Origin: CAYOSF01 sp964406605 | GTDB lineage: Bacteria; Chloroflexota; Dehalococcoidia; DSTF01; RBG-16-68-14 | DNA length: 64,000 nucleotides | Assembly: GCA_964406605.1 (NCBI GenBank) | Contig: CAYOSF010000007.1 | Location: 190,225-254,224 of the forward strand | Direction: 5' to 3' | Shown here: one piece after another, positions 50,387-58,912 of the stretch | How positions within the stretch are numbered: position 1 is the first letter of the stretch | How the letters are laid out: every line of letters begins with the position of its first letter | Notes under the pieces: generated by a model | Seen by the model: the letters and a program-made list of their open reading frames with translations, nothing else | Told to the model about the DNA's origin: nothing | The model's database searches: none | Program-made: the position numbers and the translations under genes

Positions 50387-51076
50387 ATGCCGGAACAACC
50401 TCTGTTGCTCTTCGAGAAGCCGGGCCCGGCCTGCACGGCCGGCGTCCTGGAAGCAGTGCGCCGGCGGCTGGAGCGGGGCGGGCCGTCGCATCTGGTGGTC
50501 GCATCCATCAGCGGTCGCACCGCGTTGCGCTTCGCCCGAATAGTGGCCCAGATGGATGTCTCCGTCGTTTGCGTCACGGGCCCTCCGTCCTGGGATGTCT
50601 TCCCTGAGTATGAAAGTCCTCGTCCGGAGGCCGGCATCCGCCGCCAACTGGAGGAGTTGGGCGCTACGGTCGTCGACCGCACGATCTCCTCGTTCAGCGA
50701 CACAGTGGACTACAGCGCCGCGCGCTTCGGCTTGGTTCCGCCGTCGTGGCTGATAGTCGAGACGTTGGTGGGCGTGGGTGGCTACGGGCTAAAGACGGCC
50801 ATCGAGGCCACAGTGATGGCGACGGACGCCGGAGTCGTCCCGCCGTTTACCGAGGTCGTTGCCGTCGCAGGGACGGACCGTGGTGCCGACACGGCCGCCG
50901 TCTTGGTGAGCACGTTCGCTAACTGCTTCTTCAGCCTGCAGCCGGAGCGCCGCTTTCAGGTGAAGGAGATTCTGGCCATGCCCAGGAACAAGGTCTGGCA
51001 CCAGACCATGGGCTGCGGACCCGACTGGCGGGTGCAGGAAAGGGAGCCCGCGAGGCGCAAGGCGCGAAGAGCGTAG
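50387..51076 (+). CDS. Stand-alone pyruvate kinase C-terminal-like protein
   Basis: A 229-residue protein whose core resembles the allosteric C-terminal domain of pyruvate kinase: GPACTAGVLEAVRRRLERGGPSHLVVASISGRTALRFARI, VVCVTGPP, and VVAVAGTDRGADTAAVL with GTDRG-type loop. There is no catalytic barrel. Such free domains are found in archaea and bacteria without a settled job; a ligand-binding or regulatory role is possible. The ATG at 50387 follows GGGGGAAGGAGAG closely. Neighbours are the WYL regulator (about 180 bp upstream) and ligA. Confidence 0.7.
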   Translation: MPEQPLLLFEKPGPACTAGVLEAVRRRLERGGPSHLVVASISGRTALRFARIVAQMDVSVVCVTGPPSWDVFPEYESPRPEAGIRRQLEELGATVVDRTISSFSDTVDYSAARFGLVPPSWLIVETLVGVGGYGLKTAIEATVMATDAGVVPPFTEVVAVAGTDRGADTAAVLVSTFANCFFSLQPERRFQVKEILAMPRNKVWHQTMGCGPDWRVQEREPARRKARRA

Positions 51077-51127
51077 AAGGGCAACCGGCTCCCCTTCCGT
51101 GGTGAGCGGGTGGCCCTCTGCCTGCTA

Positions 51128-51133
51128 TACTCG
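51128..51133 (+). promoter_or_regulatory. Possible -10 box of ligA
   Basis: TATACT in the context GCTATACTCG, 35 bases before the ligA ATG; GGAGG at 51161-51165 serves as ribosome-binding site. No good -35. Confidence 0.45.
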
Positions 51134-51168
51134 CCTTCGGATACATATCTGCACGCCCGGAGGCGCTC

Positions 51169-53208
51169 ATGGCCACTGACGCCGACCAGGACCTTCAGCG
51201 CGCCAAGCTGCGCGTTGAGGAACTGCGCGCCGAGATCTCGTATCACAACCATCGCTACTTCGTCCTAGACCAGCCCGAGATCAGCGACGCCGAGTATGAC
51301 GAGCTGATGCGCGAGCTGCGCGGCCTGGAGGAGCGCCACCCTCAGCTCATCACTCCGGATTCGCCCACGCAGCGGGTTGGCGGAGAGCCGGTGCAGGCGT
51401 TCGGCATCGTGGAGCATCAGGTCCCGCTTCTGAGCCTGGCGAATGCGTTTGGCGAGGAGGAACTGCGTGCCTGGTATCGGCGCGTCACCGGCCTGACGGA
51501 GACCGAGGGACTCGCCATGGTCTGTGAGCCCAAGATCGACGGCCTGGCGGTTGCGCTGGTCTATGAGGGCGGCCGGTTTGCCGTTGGTTCCACGCGCGGC
51601 GACGGCCGCCGGGGTGAGAACATCACGCAGAACCTGCGAACGGTCCGGAGTATCCCACTGAGTGTCTCAGCAAAGCGGCTGCCGCCACGGTTCGAAGTTC
51701 GCGGCGAGGTCTTCCTGACGCGCGCCGGGTTCGAGCAAATGAACGAGGAGCGGGCGGAGCGCGGAGAGCCGCTCTTCGCCAACCCGCGTAACTCCGCCGC
51801 CGGCTCGGTCCGCCAGCTCGACCCGCAGATCACCGCCGGCCGCCCGCTGGATTGCTACCTCTACGGTCTCGGCTGGGCGGAAGGCGGCAATGTACCGCCA
51901 ACGCACTCGGAGGTGCTGGAGTGGCTCGGCACGCTGGGGTTCAAGACCAATCCCCACATTGCGCGCTACGAGACCATCAACGATGTCTGGCGGCACTGCG
52001 AGCAGTGGGTGGAGAAGCGCGAAAAGCTGGACTACGAGATAGACGGCATCGTTGTCAAGGTGGACGATCTGCGCCTGCAGGAAGTATTGGGAGTGGCCGG
52101 ACGGGAGCCGCGATGGGCCATCGCGTTCAAGTTTCCGCCGACGCAGCGCACCACCACGTTGCTGGACATCGGAACCAACGTGGGCCGCACCGGCAGCATC
52201 AATCCGTATGCCATCCTGGAGCCGGTGAACATCGGCGGCGCCACGGTGAAGATGGCCACCCTCCACAACGAGGACGTCATCGAACGCAAGGACCTACGGG
52301 TAGGTGATACGGTTATCGTCCAGCGAGCAGGCGACGTGATACCCCAGGTCGTGGGGCCCGTGGTCAGCAAGCGCACCGGCAAGGAGCGGCGTTTCGTGCC
52401 ACCGACGAAGTGCCCCGCCTGCGGTACGAAGGTCATCCGACCCGAGGGCGAAGTAATGCGCTACTGTGTCAATCCCGCCTGCCCCGCTCAGGCCTTTCGA
52501 CTGCTCACCCATTTCGTCTCGCGCGGGGCAATGGACATCGATGGCATCGGCGAGCGACTCTCGCTGTCGCTGATCAGGGAGGGTCTGGTGAGGGATCCGG
52601 CGGACCTGTACTCGCTGACCAAGGACGATCTGCTCGGCCTGGAGCGCATGGCGGACAAGAGCGCTCAGAATGTGCTGGACGCCATCGACGCCAGCCGAGA
52701 GCGACCGCTTCAGCGCGTCCTCTTCGCCCTGGGTATCCGGCACGTAGGGTTCGAGACGGCCGCGCTGCTGGCGCGCCACTTCGGGACCATGGAGGCCGTC
52801 GCGAAGGCGACCGTGGAAGAGCTGGCGGAAGTGCCCTCCATAGGACCGGTCGTGGCCGAGAGCGTCCACGTTTATTTCCAGGGCAGCGAGAACCAGCGGC
52901 TCATTGAGAAGCTGCGCAGGGGCGGCGTTCGTATGGAGGGTGAGGCAGTGCCCCCAGCGCAGGGTCCGCTAACCGGCCGGACCTTCGTCATCAGTGGCAC
53001 GCTCGCCGCGTTTCCCCGCGCCGAGGCCGAGGCGCGCATTCGAGGGTTGGGCGGCACGGCGGTCTCCAACGTGACCCGGTCCACGGACTATCTGGTCATT
53101 GGTGAGAAACCGGGCTCCAAACTGGAGCGGGCCCGGCAATACGGAATCGCCATCCTGGCAGAGGCCGAGTTCATGGAGCTGTTACGCCGACACGGGGCCG
53201 ACGGATAA
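51169..53208 (+). CDS. ligA: NAD-dependent DNA ligase LigA
   Basis: LigA seals nicks in replication and repair. The 679-residue protein has all domains: Ia (SYHNHRYFVLDQPEISDAEYDELM), the adenylation domain with the AMP-Lys in VCEPKIDGLAV, the OB-fold (RTGSINPYAILEPVNIGG), a four-Cys zinc finger (CPACGTKV and CVNPACPAQ), helix-hairpin-helix repeats (SIGPVVAESVHVYF), and a C-terminal BRCT (LTGRTFVISGTLAAFPRAEAEARIRGLGG). GGAGG stands upstream of the ATG. A strong stem-loop follows the stop. Confidence 0.98.
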   Translation: MATDADQDLQRAKLRVEELRAEISYHNHRYFVLDQPEISDAEYDELMRELRGLEERHPQLITPDSPTQRVGGEPVQAFGIVEHQVPLLSLANAFGEEELRAWYRRVTGLTETEGLAMVCEPKIDGLAVALVYEGGRFAVGSTRGDGRRGENITQNLRTVRSIPLSVSAKRLPPRFEVRGEVFLTRAGFEQMNEERAERGEPLFANPRNSAAGSVRQLDPQITAGRPLDCYLYGLGWAEGGNVPPTHSEVLEWLGTLGFKTNPHIARYETINDVWRHCEQWVEKREKLDYEIDGIVVKVDDLRLQEVLGVAGREPRWAIAFKFPPTQRTTTLLDIGTNVGRTGSINPYAILEPVNIGGATVKMATLHNEDVIERKDLRVGDTVIVQRAGDVIPQVVGPVVSKRTGKERRFVPPTKCPACGTKVIRPEGEVMRYCVNPACPAQAFRLLTHFVSRGAMDIDGIGERLSLSLIREGLVRDPADLYSLTKDDLLGLERMADKSAQNVLDAIDASRERPLQRVLFALGIRHVGFETAALLARHFGTMEAVAKATVEELAEVPSIGPVVAESVHVYFQGSENQRLIEKLRRGGVRMEGEAVPPAQGPLTGRTFVISGTLAAFPRAEAEARIRGLGGTAVSNVTRSTDYLVIGEKPGSKLERARQYGIAILAEAEFMELLRRHGADG

Positions 53209-53217
53209 GGGATTAGG

Positions 53218-53251
53218 CGCTTCGGGAATCGACCCTACCAATCCCGAAGCG
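53218..53251 (+). terminator. Rho-independent terminator after ligA
   Basis: CGCTTCGGGA (53218-53227), 14-base loop, TCCCGAAGCG (53242-53251): a perfect 10-bp stem ten bases after the stop codon, followed by a T-rich run (GATCTCCTCTTTTCC). The best terminator in the window. Confidence 0.75.
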
Positions 53252-53278
53252 TAGATCTCCTCTTTTCCACTGTTCCTC

Positions 53279-53307
53279 TTCTCAAATGACTGGCGCTCCG
53301 GTATAAT
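53279..53307 (+). promoter_or_regulatory. Promoter of the mreB operon
   Basis: TTCTCA (53279-53284), 17 bp, TATAAT (53302-53307). The -10 is consensus and the -35 matches four of six. The mreB GTG lies 51 bases further on. Confidence 0.65.
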
Positions 53308-53358
53308 CGGTTCGCACATGGTTCGTCGGTGAGTGGCTACCAAGCGTAGGGACGCGTC

Positions 53359-54420
53359 GTGCTCAATCCATTGAATGCCCTGTTGGGCATCTTCTCCCAC
53401 GATATCGGTATCGATCTAGGGACGGCGAACACTCTGGTCATGGTGCGTGGTCGCGGCGTGGTGATTGATGAGCCCTCCGTGGTCGCAATCGACAAGGTTT
53501 CGAAGAAGATACTGGCCATCGGTCAGGAGGCGAAGAGGATGGTGGGCCGGACGCCCGCGAACATTATCGCTGTGCGCCCACTGAAGGACGGCGTGATCTC
53601 CGACTTCGAGGTCACGGAACGGATGCTCCACTACTTTATCCGCGCGGCTCACGACCACTTCGGTCTTGGCAACCCCAGGCCGCGAGTCGTCCTCGGTATC
53701 CCAAGCGGCGTCACGGAGGTGGAGAAGCGGGCCGTACATGATGCCGCTCTGAACGCCGGTGCCCGTGCCGCGTTTCTGGTGGAGGAACCGATGGCGGCCG
53801 CGATCGGTGCGGGCTTGCCCGTCATGGAGCCCAACGGTTGCATGATCGTGGACATCGGGGGCGGCACTACTGAGGTGGCCGTCATCGCCCTCGGCGGCAT
53901 CGTGGTCAGCACGTCCATCCGCGTAGCAGGCGACGAGATGGACCAGGAGATCATCGCTTACGCCCGTCAAGTGCACAACATGCTCATCGGCGAGCGGATG
54001 GCGGAAGAGATCAAGATTCAGGCTGGTTCCGCGTTCCCTCTGGAGGAGGAAGAGACGGTCGAGATTCGGGGGCGCGACTTGGCCACCGGTCTTCCCAAGT
54101 CCGTCGAGGTGAGCACCGTGGAGTTGCGAGACGCTCTCTCTGGGTCTATCGGCGCGATCGTCGAGGCGGTGCGCTCTACGATCGAGATCACGCCGCCGGA
54201 GCTGGTGGCGGACCTCATGCACAGAGGGATCGCGCTTGCGGGCGGAGGAGCGCTCTTGCGTGGGCTGGACCGGCGGCTGGCCCAGGATACCAAGTTCCCC
54301 GTCTACGTAGCCGACGAACCGCTCTCCAGCGTCGTCCAAGGTACCGGCGAGATGCTGGAGGAGACGGAAATGCTGGCGAAGGTGCAGGCCAGCCTGGCAA
54401 GTCGCAAGCCGCCCCGTTAG
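53359..54420 (+). CDS. mreB: Rod shape-determining protein MreB
   Basis: MreB is the bacterial actin that guides lateral wall synthesis. The 353-residue protein has the ATPase motifs IGIDLGTANTLVMVRGRGVV, VVLGIPSGVTEVEKRAV, CMIVDIGGGTTEVAVIALGG and ALAGGGALLRGLDRRLAQDTKFPVYV. Preceding residues LNPLNALLGIFSHD include a membrane-binding hydrophobic stretch. GTG start; upstream TATAAT promoter. First gene of mreB-mreC-mreD-mrdA-rodA, so the cell is probably rod-shaped or at least elongates by this machine. Confidence 0.98.
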   Translation: MLNPLNALLGIFSHDIGIDLGTANTLVMVRGRGVVIDEPSVVAIDKVSKKILAIGQEAKRMVGRTPANIIAVRPLKDGVISDFEVTERMLHYFIRAAHDHFGLGNPRPRVVLGIPSGVTEVEKRAVHDAALNAGARAAFLVEEPMAAAIGAGLPVMEPNGCMIVDIGGGTTEVAVIALGGIVVSTSIRVAGDEMDQEIIAYARQVHNMLIGERMAEEIKIQAGSAFPLEEEETVEIRGRDLATGLPKSVEVSTVELRDALSGSIGAIVEAVRSTIEITPPELVADLMHRGIALAGGGALLRGLDRRLAQDTKFPVYVADEPLSSVVQGTGEMLEETEMLAKVQASLASRKPPR

Positions 54421-54497
54421 AATAGCTGCGGAGCCCTGCGGCAGGCGTCCCCCCGGGATGCGCTGAGGCCCAGTTCCGTAGGAGAGGAACGGCTCCC

Positions 54498-55319
54498 ATG
54501 CACGTCCGCACCCGTACCTGGTTCGGCCTCGTCGTTGCGGCCAGCCTCCTCTTCATGGTGGCGAGTCGGTTCTCCGTGTTCGACCCGCTGGAGAACGCCT
54601 TGCTGACGGTCGCTTCGCCCGTGGAATCCGCGCTTCGAGGGATCACAAGCCCGGTGGCCGATTTCGTCAACAATCTGACCGACATCAACCGTCTCTCCGA
54701 TGAGAACCAGTTGCTGCGCGAGGAGAACGAACGGCTGGCCGCCAAAGTCGCCCGCCTGCAGGAGATGGAACGGGAGCTCCAGCAGCTAAGACAGTTACTG
54801 GAGCTGAGTGACAGGTCGGACGCCAGCTTTGTCGAAGCCAACGTCTTCGCATACGACGTCGGCAACCAAAGGGATGTCATCGCCATCGACCGAGGCCGCG
54901 CGGACGGCGTGCAGAAAGGGATGGTAGCGCTCACCAGACAAGGAAGCCTGGTCGGCTCCGTCTCCCAGGTGCTTCATGATGTCTCCTGGGTCACGCTTAT
55001 TACCGATCCCGACAGCGCTGTCAGCGCCCGGATCCAGGAGTCACGGGTACAGGGAGTCGTCGTCGGCGCGGTTGATGGCACGCTAACGATGGAGTTCGTG
55101 GAGGAGACGGCGGATGTGAAGGAAGGTGACCTTGTACTGACCTCCGGCATCGGTGGCCGTCACCCACCAGGGGAACTGATCGGCCAGGTCGTCAATGTGG
55201 AGCAGGCAGCACAGGACCTGTTCCAGTCGGTTACGGTGCAGCCGCTGGCCGACCTTTCGCGCCTGGAAACGGTGCTGGTCCTGGAGAGCTTCGTTCCCCT
55301 TGAGGTCGGCGAGCCGTGA
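54498..55319 (+). CDS. mreC: Rod shape-determining protein MreC
   Basis: MreC is a bitopic scaffold of the elongasome. The 273-residue protein has a short basic N-terminus, one membrane helix (FGLVVAASLLFMVASRFSVF), a coiled coil (NRLSDENQLLREENERLAAKVARLQEMERELQQLRQLLEL), and the beta-barrel domain with RGRADGVQKGMVAL, SWVTLITDPDSAVSARI and DVKEGDLVLTSGIGGRHPPGELIGQVV. It overlaps mreD by 4 bp (GTGA). Confidence 0.96.
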   Translation: MHVRTRTWFGLVVAASLLFMVASRFSVFDPLENALLTVASPVESALRGITSPVADFVNNLTDINRLSDENQLLREENERLAAKVARLQEMERELQQLRQLLELSDRSDASFVEANVFAYDVGNQRDVIAIDRGRADGVQKGMVALTRQGSLVGSVSQVLHDVSWVTLITDPDSAVSARIQESRVQGVVVGAVDGTLTMEFVEETADVKEGDLVLTSGIGGRHPPGELIGQVVNVEQAAQDLFQSVTVQPLADLSRLETVLVLESFVPLEVGEP

Positions 55320-55813
55320 GTGTCGCGGTGGGTCTCCTCGCCATTCTCGTCGCCGTCATAGCGCAGATGTCCATTCTGCCGGCGTTTTCCATCTTCGGCG
55401 TGCAGCCCAACCTCATCATCGTTCTTCTGGTCGCCTGGATGGCGGTGCGGGGCCAGCAGGAGGTGCTGCTGCTCATTCCGGCCGCGGGGCTGGTGCAAGG
55501 GCTCCTGGACAGCCAACCCCTGGGATTGGCCATGCTGGCTCTGGCCCCGCTGATCCTGATGACAGAGGTGGGGGAGCTGAAGCTGGTCGAATCAGACTTG
55601 GTGCCGGCGGTAGTCGTCTGCGCGCTTGCGACCCTGGTCTACGAGACCGCGATTCTGCTAACCTTGGCAGCAACCGGCGAGCGACCCGATTGGCTCGCCA
55701 GTGTGCTGGATGTCCTGGTGCCGGCTGCCATAGCCAATGTCCTGTTGTTGGTACCGGTGTATGGCGTAGTCCGGCTCGCAAGCCTGGATCGTCGGCGTCA
55801 GCACGCGCTCTAG
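55316..55813 (+). CDS. mreD: Rod shape-determining protein MreD
   Basis: A 165-residue membrane protein with five to six helices, of the usual MreD length. It has VAVIAQMSILPAFSIFGVQPNLIIVLLVAWMAVRG and GLVQGLLDSQPLGLAMLALAPL, the family pattern of a Pro-Asn pair in helix 2 and Gly-Leu-Leu-Asp next. Its GTG overlaps the mreC stop. It works with MreC and PBP2 in lateral wall growth. Confidence 0.88.
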   Translation: MSVAVGLLAILVAVIAQMSILPAFSIFGVQPNLIIVLLVAWMAVRGQQEVLLLIPAAGLVQGLLDSQPLGLAMLALAPLILMTEVGELKLVESDLVPAVVVCALATLVYETAILLTLAATGERPDWLASVLDVLVPAAIANVLLLVPVYGVVRLASLDRRRQHAL

Positions 55814-55853
55814 CGCGACCGCTGCAAGGACGCGTTCAAACCACGCAAGGGAC

Positions 55854-57776
55854 ATGCAACTGCTCCCCACCAATCACCAACGACGCTGGCGGTCCCGCCA
55901 GCCGAAGGAACGGCCCGCAGAGATCTTTCGGGGGCGCTCCCTCATCCTCAAGGCTTTGATCGTGCTGCTCTTCGGCATTCTGCTCGTCCAGTTGGGTCGC
56001 ATGCAGATCGTAGAGCACGATGCCTACGACGCCCGCGCCCAATCCAACCGCCTGCGGACGATCCCACAGCTGCCTGCTCGGGGCCTCATCTACGACCGGA
56101 ATGGCGCGCAATTGGTGCGAAACCTGCCCATCTATTCCGCCGCAGTGGTCCCGGCCGACGTGCCGGATGACCAGTTCCTTGGGATTGTCGCGAAGCTGGC
56201 GGACATCACCGATGGTTCACCTCAGGAAATCGCGATGCAGATCGTGGAAGCGCAGAAGAGCAGTGATCCCTTCACGCCCATCATCGTGAAGCAGAATCTA
56301 AGCGAGGAGACCGCCTTCCGCCTTCGCGAGCAGCAGCCGTTCATGCCGGGAGTCCAGGTGATGGTGGAATCCATCCGTGAGTATCCCGAGCGGTCCCTGG
56401 TCTCCCACATCCTGGGCTATGTGGGCCGCATCGACGAGACGGAGTATGAGAACCTGCACGACGACGGGTACCTGATGAACGACCGGCTGGGCAAGGCGGG
56501 GGTGGAGCTGACGTATGAGTCTGTGCTCAGGGGAACACCCGGCTACCGCCAAGTGGAGATTGACGCTTCCGGCAAGGAGATCAAGACAATCCGCTCCGTG
56601 TCCCCTCGACCGGCAGGGAACCTGGTGCTCGCCCTCGATCTCGATCTCCAACGTCATGTGGAGGAGATCCTCAAGAAGGCGCAGGGCGATTCGCTCAACG
56701 CCGTCGCTATTGTGATGGACGTGCGCACCGGCGGCATCCTATCTATGGTCTCGCTTCCGTCATATGACAACAACATCCTCACCGACCCGGTCGACCAGAC
56801 GGCGCTGCCGGCCCTGCTCGACGATCCGACGAAGCCGATGGTGAACCATGCCATCAGTGAGGTCCACCCGCCGGGCAGCACGTTCAAGCAGGTTACGGGC
56901 ACAGCCGCTCTGCAGGAGGGGGTAGCAACGGCGGACACCACGATCACCAGCTATGGCTCCATCAGCGTGCAGGATGAGTACAACCCGGACAGGGTATGGA
57001 TCATGAAGGACTGGGCGGTTCTCGGGACCATGGACTTCTACCGCGGCCTCGCCATGTCGTCCGACGTGTACTTCTACTACCTCTCGGGTGGTTTCTACGA
57101 GAACGGCGCCCAGGTGTTTCGCGGCCTCGGGGCCGACCGGTTGGCAAGGTACGCCCGCGAGTACGGGCTTGGTGCGCTCACGGGCATCGATCTGCCGGGA
57201 GAGGCGGCCGGCCTGGTGCCGGATCCGGCGTGGAAGGAAGAAGCCATCGGTGAAGCATGGACGCTCGGCGATACGTACAATTTCGGAATCGGCCAGGGCT
57301 ATCTCACGCTGACGCCTCTTCAGCTCCTTCGGGTGATCGTCGCGATCGCCAATGGGGGCGACGTGTTGGTCCCGCACGTCGTCAGCGAGATAGTGGATGA
57401 GGACGGCAACGTCGTCCAGCAAGTGGAACGTGAGGTCGCCCACAAGCTCAGCATCTCGGACGAGAACTTGGCCATCATGCGGGAGGCGCTGCGTCAGGCG
57501 GCGGATTATGGCCCGGCCAACACAGGCGCCAGCAGCCTGGTTACGATAGCGGCGAAGACCGGAACGGCTGAGTTCGGCCAGCAGCTCGCCGACGGCACAT
57601 ACACAAAGAGCCACGCATGGTACACCGCCTACGCCCCATTCGACGACCCTGAGATCGCCGTCGTCGTCTTCTTGGAGAAGGGCATTGGCGCGACCAACGC
57701 CGGGCCCGTCGCGAAGGAGATACTGGATTACTACTTCGGTCGTCAGCACCTGGCGGAAGGGGGATCGTCACCATGA
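55854..57776 (+). CDS. mrdA: Penicillin-binding protein 2 (class B transpeptidase)
   Basis: The elongation-specific transpeptidase, 640 residues. One N-terminal membrane helix (LILKALIVLLFGILLVQLGRMQI), the pedestal with RTIPQLPARGLIYDRNG and SHILGYVGRIDE, then the catalytic domain: SxxK in PPGSTFKQ, SxN-type triad in MSSDVYFYYL, and KTG in AAKTGTAEFG. It cross-links new wall outside the membrane and pairs with RodA, whose gene overlaps by 4 bp. The N-terminus has an extra 35 basic residues (NHQRRWRSRQPKERP). Confidence 0.96.
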   Translation: MQLLPTNHQRRWRSRQPKERPAEIFRGRSLILKALIVLLFGILLVQLGRMQIVEHDAYDARAQSNRLRTIPQLPARGLIYDRNGAQLVRNLPIYSAAVVPADVPDDQFLGIVAKLADITDGSPQEIAMQIVEAQKSSDPFTPIIVKQNLSEETAFRLREQQPFMPGVQVMVESIREYPERSLVSHILGYVGRIDETEYENLHDDGYLMNDRLGKAGVELTYESVLRGTPGYRQVEIDASGKEIKTIRSVSPRPAGNLVLALDLDLQRHVEEILKKAQGDSLNAVAIVMDVRTGGILSMVSLPSYDNNILTDPVDQTALPALLDDPTKPMVNHAISEVHPPGSTFKQVTGTAALQEGVATADTTITSYGSISVQDEYNPDRVWIMKDWAVLGTMDFYRGLAMSSDVYFYYLSGGFYENGAQVFRGLGADRLARYAREYGLGALTGIDLPGEAAGLVPDPAWKEEAIGEAWTLGDTYNFGIGQGYLTLTPLQLLRVIVAIANGGDVLVPHVVSEIVDEDGNVVQQVEREVAHKLSISDENLAIMREALRQAADYGPANTGASSLVTIAAKTGTAEFGQQLADGTYTKSHAWYTAYAPFDDPEIAVVVFLEKGIGATNAGPVAKEILDYYFGRQHLAEGGSSP

Positions 57777-58912
57777 ACGCTCGCACGTTTAGGATTCGGG
57801 ACTTCGATCCGATCCTCCTGCTGGCAGCGTTGGGGTTGGTGGCGCTGGGGGCGCTACTCATCTACAGCGGCAGTCTCAGCCGGTTTGGCGAGCCAACCGC
57901 GTCCAACTTCTCCCACCCTGTAGTGCGTCAGGCCGCCTTCGCCGTCGTCGGCCTGCTGCTCGCTCTCCTTGCTGCCCGTCTCGACTACCGATTGCTGGGC
58001 ACCCTCAGCGTCGGCCTTTATGTCGCCAGCATCGCCACGCTGCTGTTCGTTGTGACAGCGGGCGAGACGACCTACGGATCGCGGCGCTGGATCCTCGTGG
58101 GAGACACGCCGGTCCAGCCGGCGGAGATCGCCAAGCTCGTCGTGATCATCGCCCTGGCGAAGTACTTAGCGGACCATCAGGAGTCCATCACCAACCTGCG
58201 GGTGTTTCTCACTTCCCTGGTGATGGCGGCCGTGCCGGCGGCGCTCGTGTTCGCCGAGCCGGACCTGGGGTCCGCGGTCATCTTCGCCGCCATCTGGGTA
58301 GGCATGGTAACGATAGCGGGCGCCAAGTGGTCGCACTTGCTGGGCCTGTTCGGGTCGGCGCTCGTCTCCGTGCCGTTCGTCTTCATCGGACTGGTGACGG
58401 ACTACCAGCGCGATCGAATCGCCCTGTGGCTGAATCCGGACAGCGACCCGCAGGGCGCCGGATTCAACATTCTGCAGGGGAAGATCAGCATCGGTTCGGG
58501 CGGCATCTTCGGCAAAGGACTGACCGAGGGCACCCAGACCCAACTCGACTATCTGCGCACCGAGACCACGGACTACGTCTTCAGTGTCCTGGGCGAGGAG
58601 ATGGGCTTTGTGGGTGCGGTGCTGCTCTTTGCGCTGTTCATCATTCTGCTGTGGCGCGGGCTACGGGTTGCTGAGCTCTCCCGCGATCTCTTTGGCCGCC
58701 TGCTGGCTACGGGCATTGTGATCTTCATCCTGCTTCAGACGTTCATCAACGTTGGGGTAAACGTCGGGTTGCTCCCGGTGACCGGCATCCCTCTGCCTTT
58801 TGTCAGTCAAGGGGGCAGCTCACTCATCACCTTATTCATTGGGCTGGGCATCCTGCAGAGTATCCTGCTCCGTCACAGAAGGTTCTCCTTCAGCGATTTC
58901 TACAGGTCCTAG
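57773..58912 (+). CDS. rodA: Peptidoglycan glycosyltransferase RodA
   Basis: RodA polymerises lipid II for lateral wall growth. The 379-residue SEDS protein has about ten membrane helices and family motifs: SRRWILVGDTPVQPAEIAKLVVIIALAKYL, AEPDLGSAVIFAAIWVGM, the conserved Glu/Asp loop QQ-type ILQGKISIGSGGIFGKGLTEGTQTQLDYLRTETTDYVFSVLGEEMGF, and VTGIPLPFVSQGGSSLITLFIGLGILQSI. It overlaps mrdA by 4 bp. Its last 81 bp overlap the end of a convergent glycosyltransferase gene. Confidence 0.97.
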   Translation: MNARTFRIRDFDPILLLAALGLVALGALLIYSGSLSRFGEPTASNFSHPVVRQAAFAVVGLLLALLAARLDYRLLGTLSVGLYVASIATLLFVVTAGETTYGSRRWILVGDTPVQPAEIAKLVVIIALAKYLADHQESITNLRVFLTSLVMAAVPAALVFAEPDLGSAVIFAAIWVGMVTIAGAKWSHLLGLFGSALVSVPFVFIGLVTDYQRDRIALWLNPDSDPQGAGFNILQGKISIGSGGIFGKGLTEGTQTQLDYLRTETTDYVFSVLGEEMGFVGAVLLFALFIILLWRGLRVAELSRDLFGRLLATGIVIFILLQTFINVGVNVGLLPVTGIPLPFVSQGGSSLITLFIGLGILQSILLRHRRFSFSDFYRS

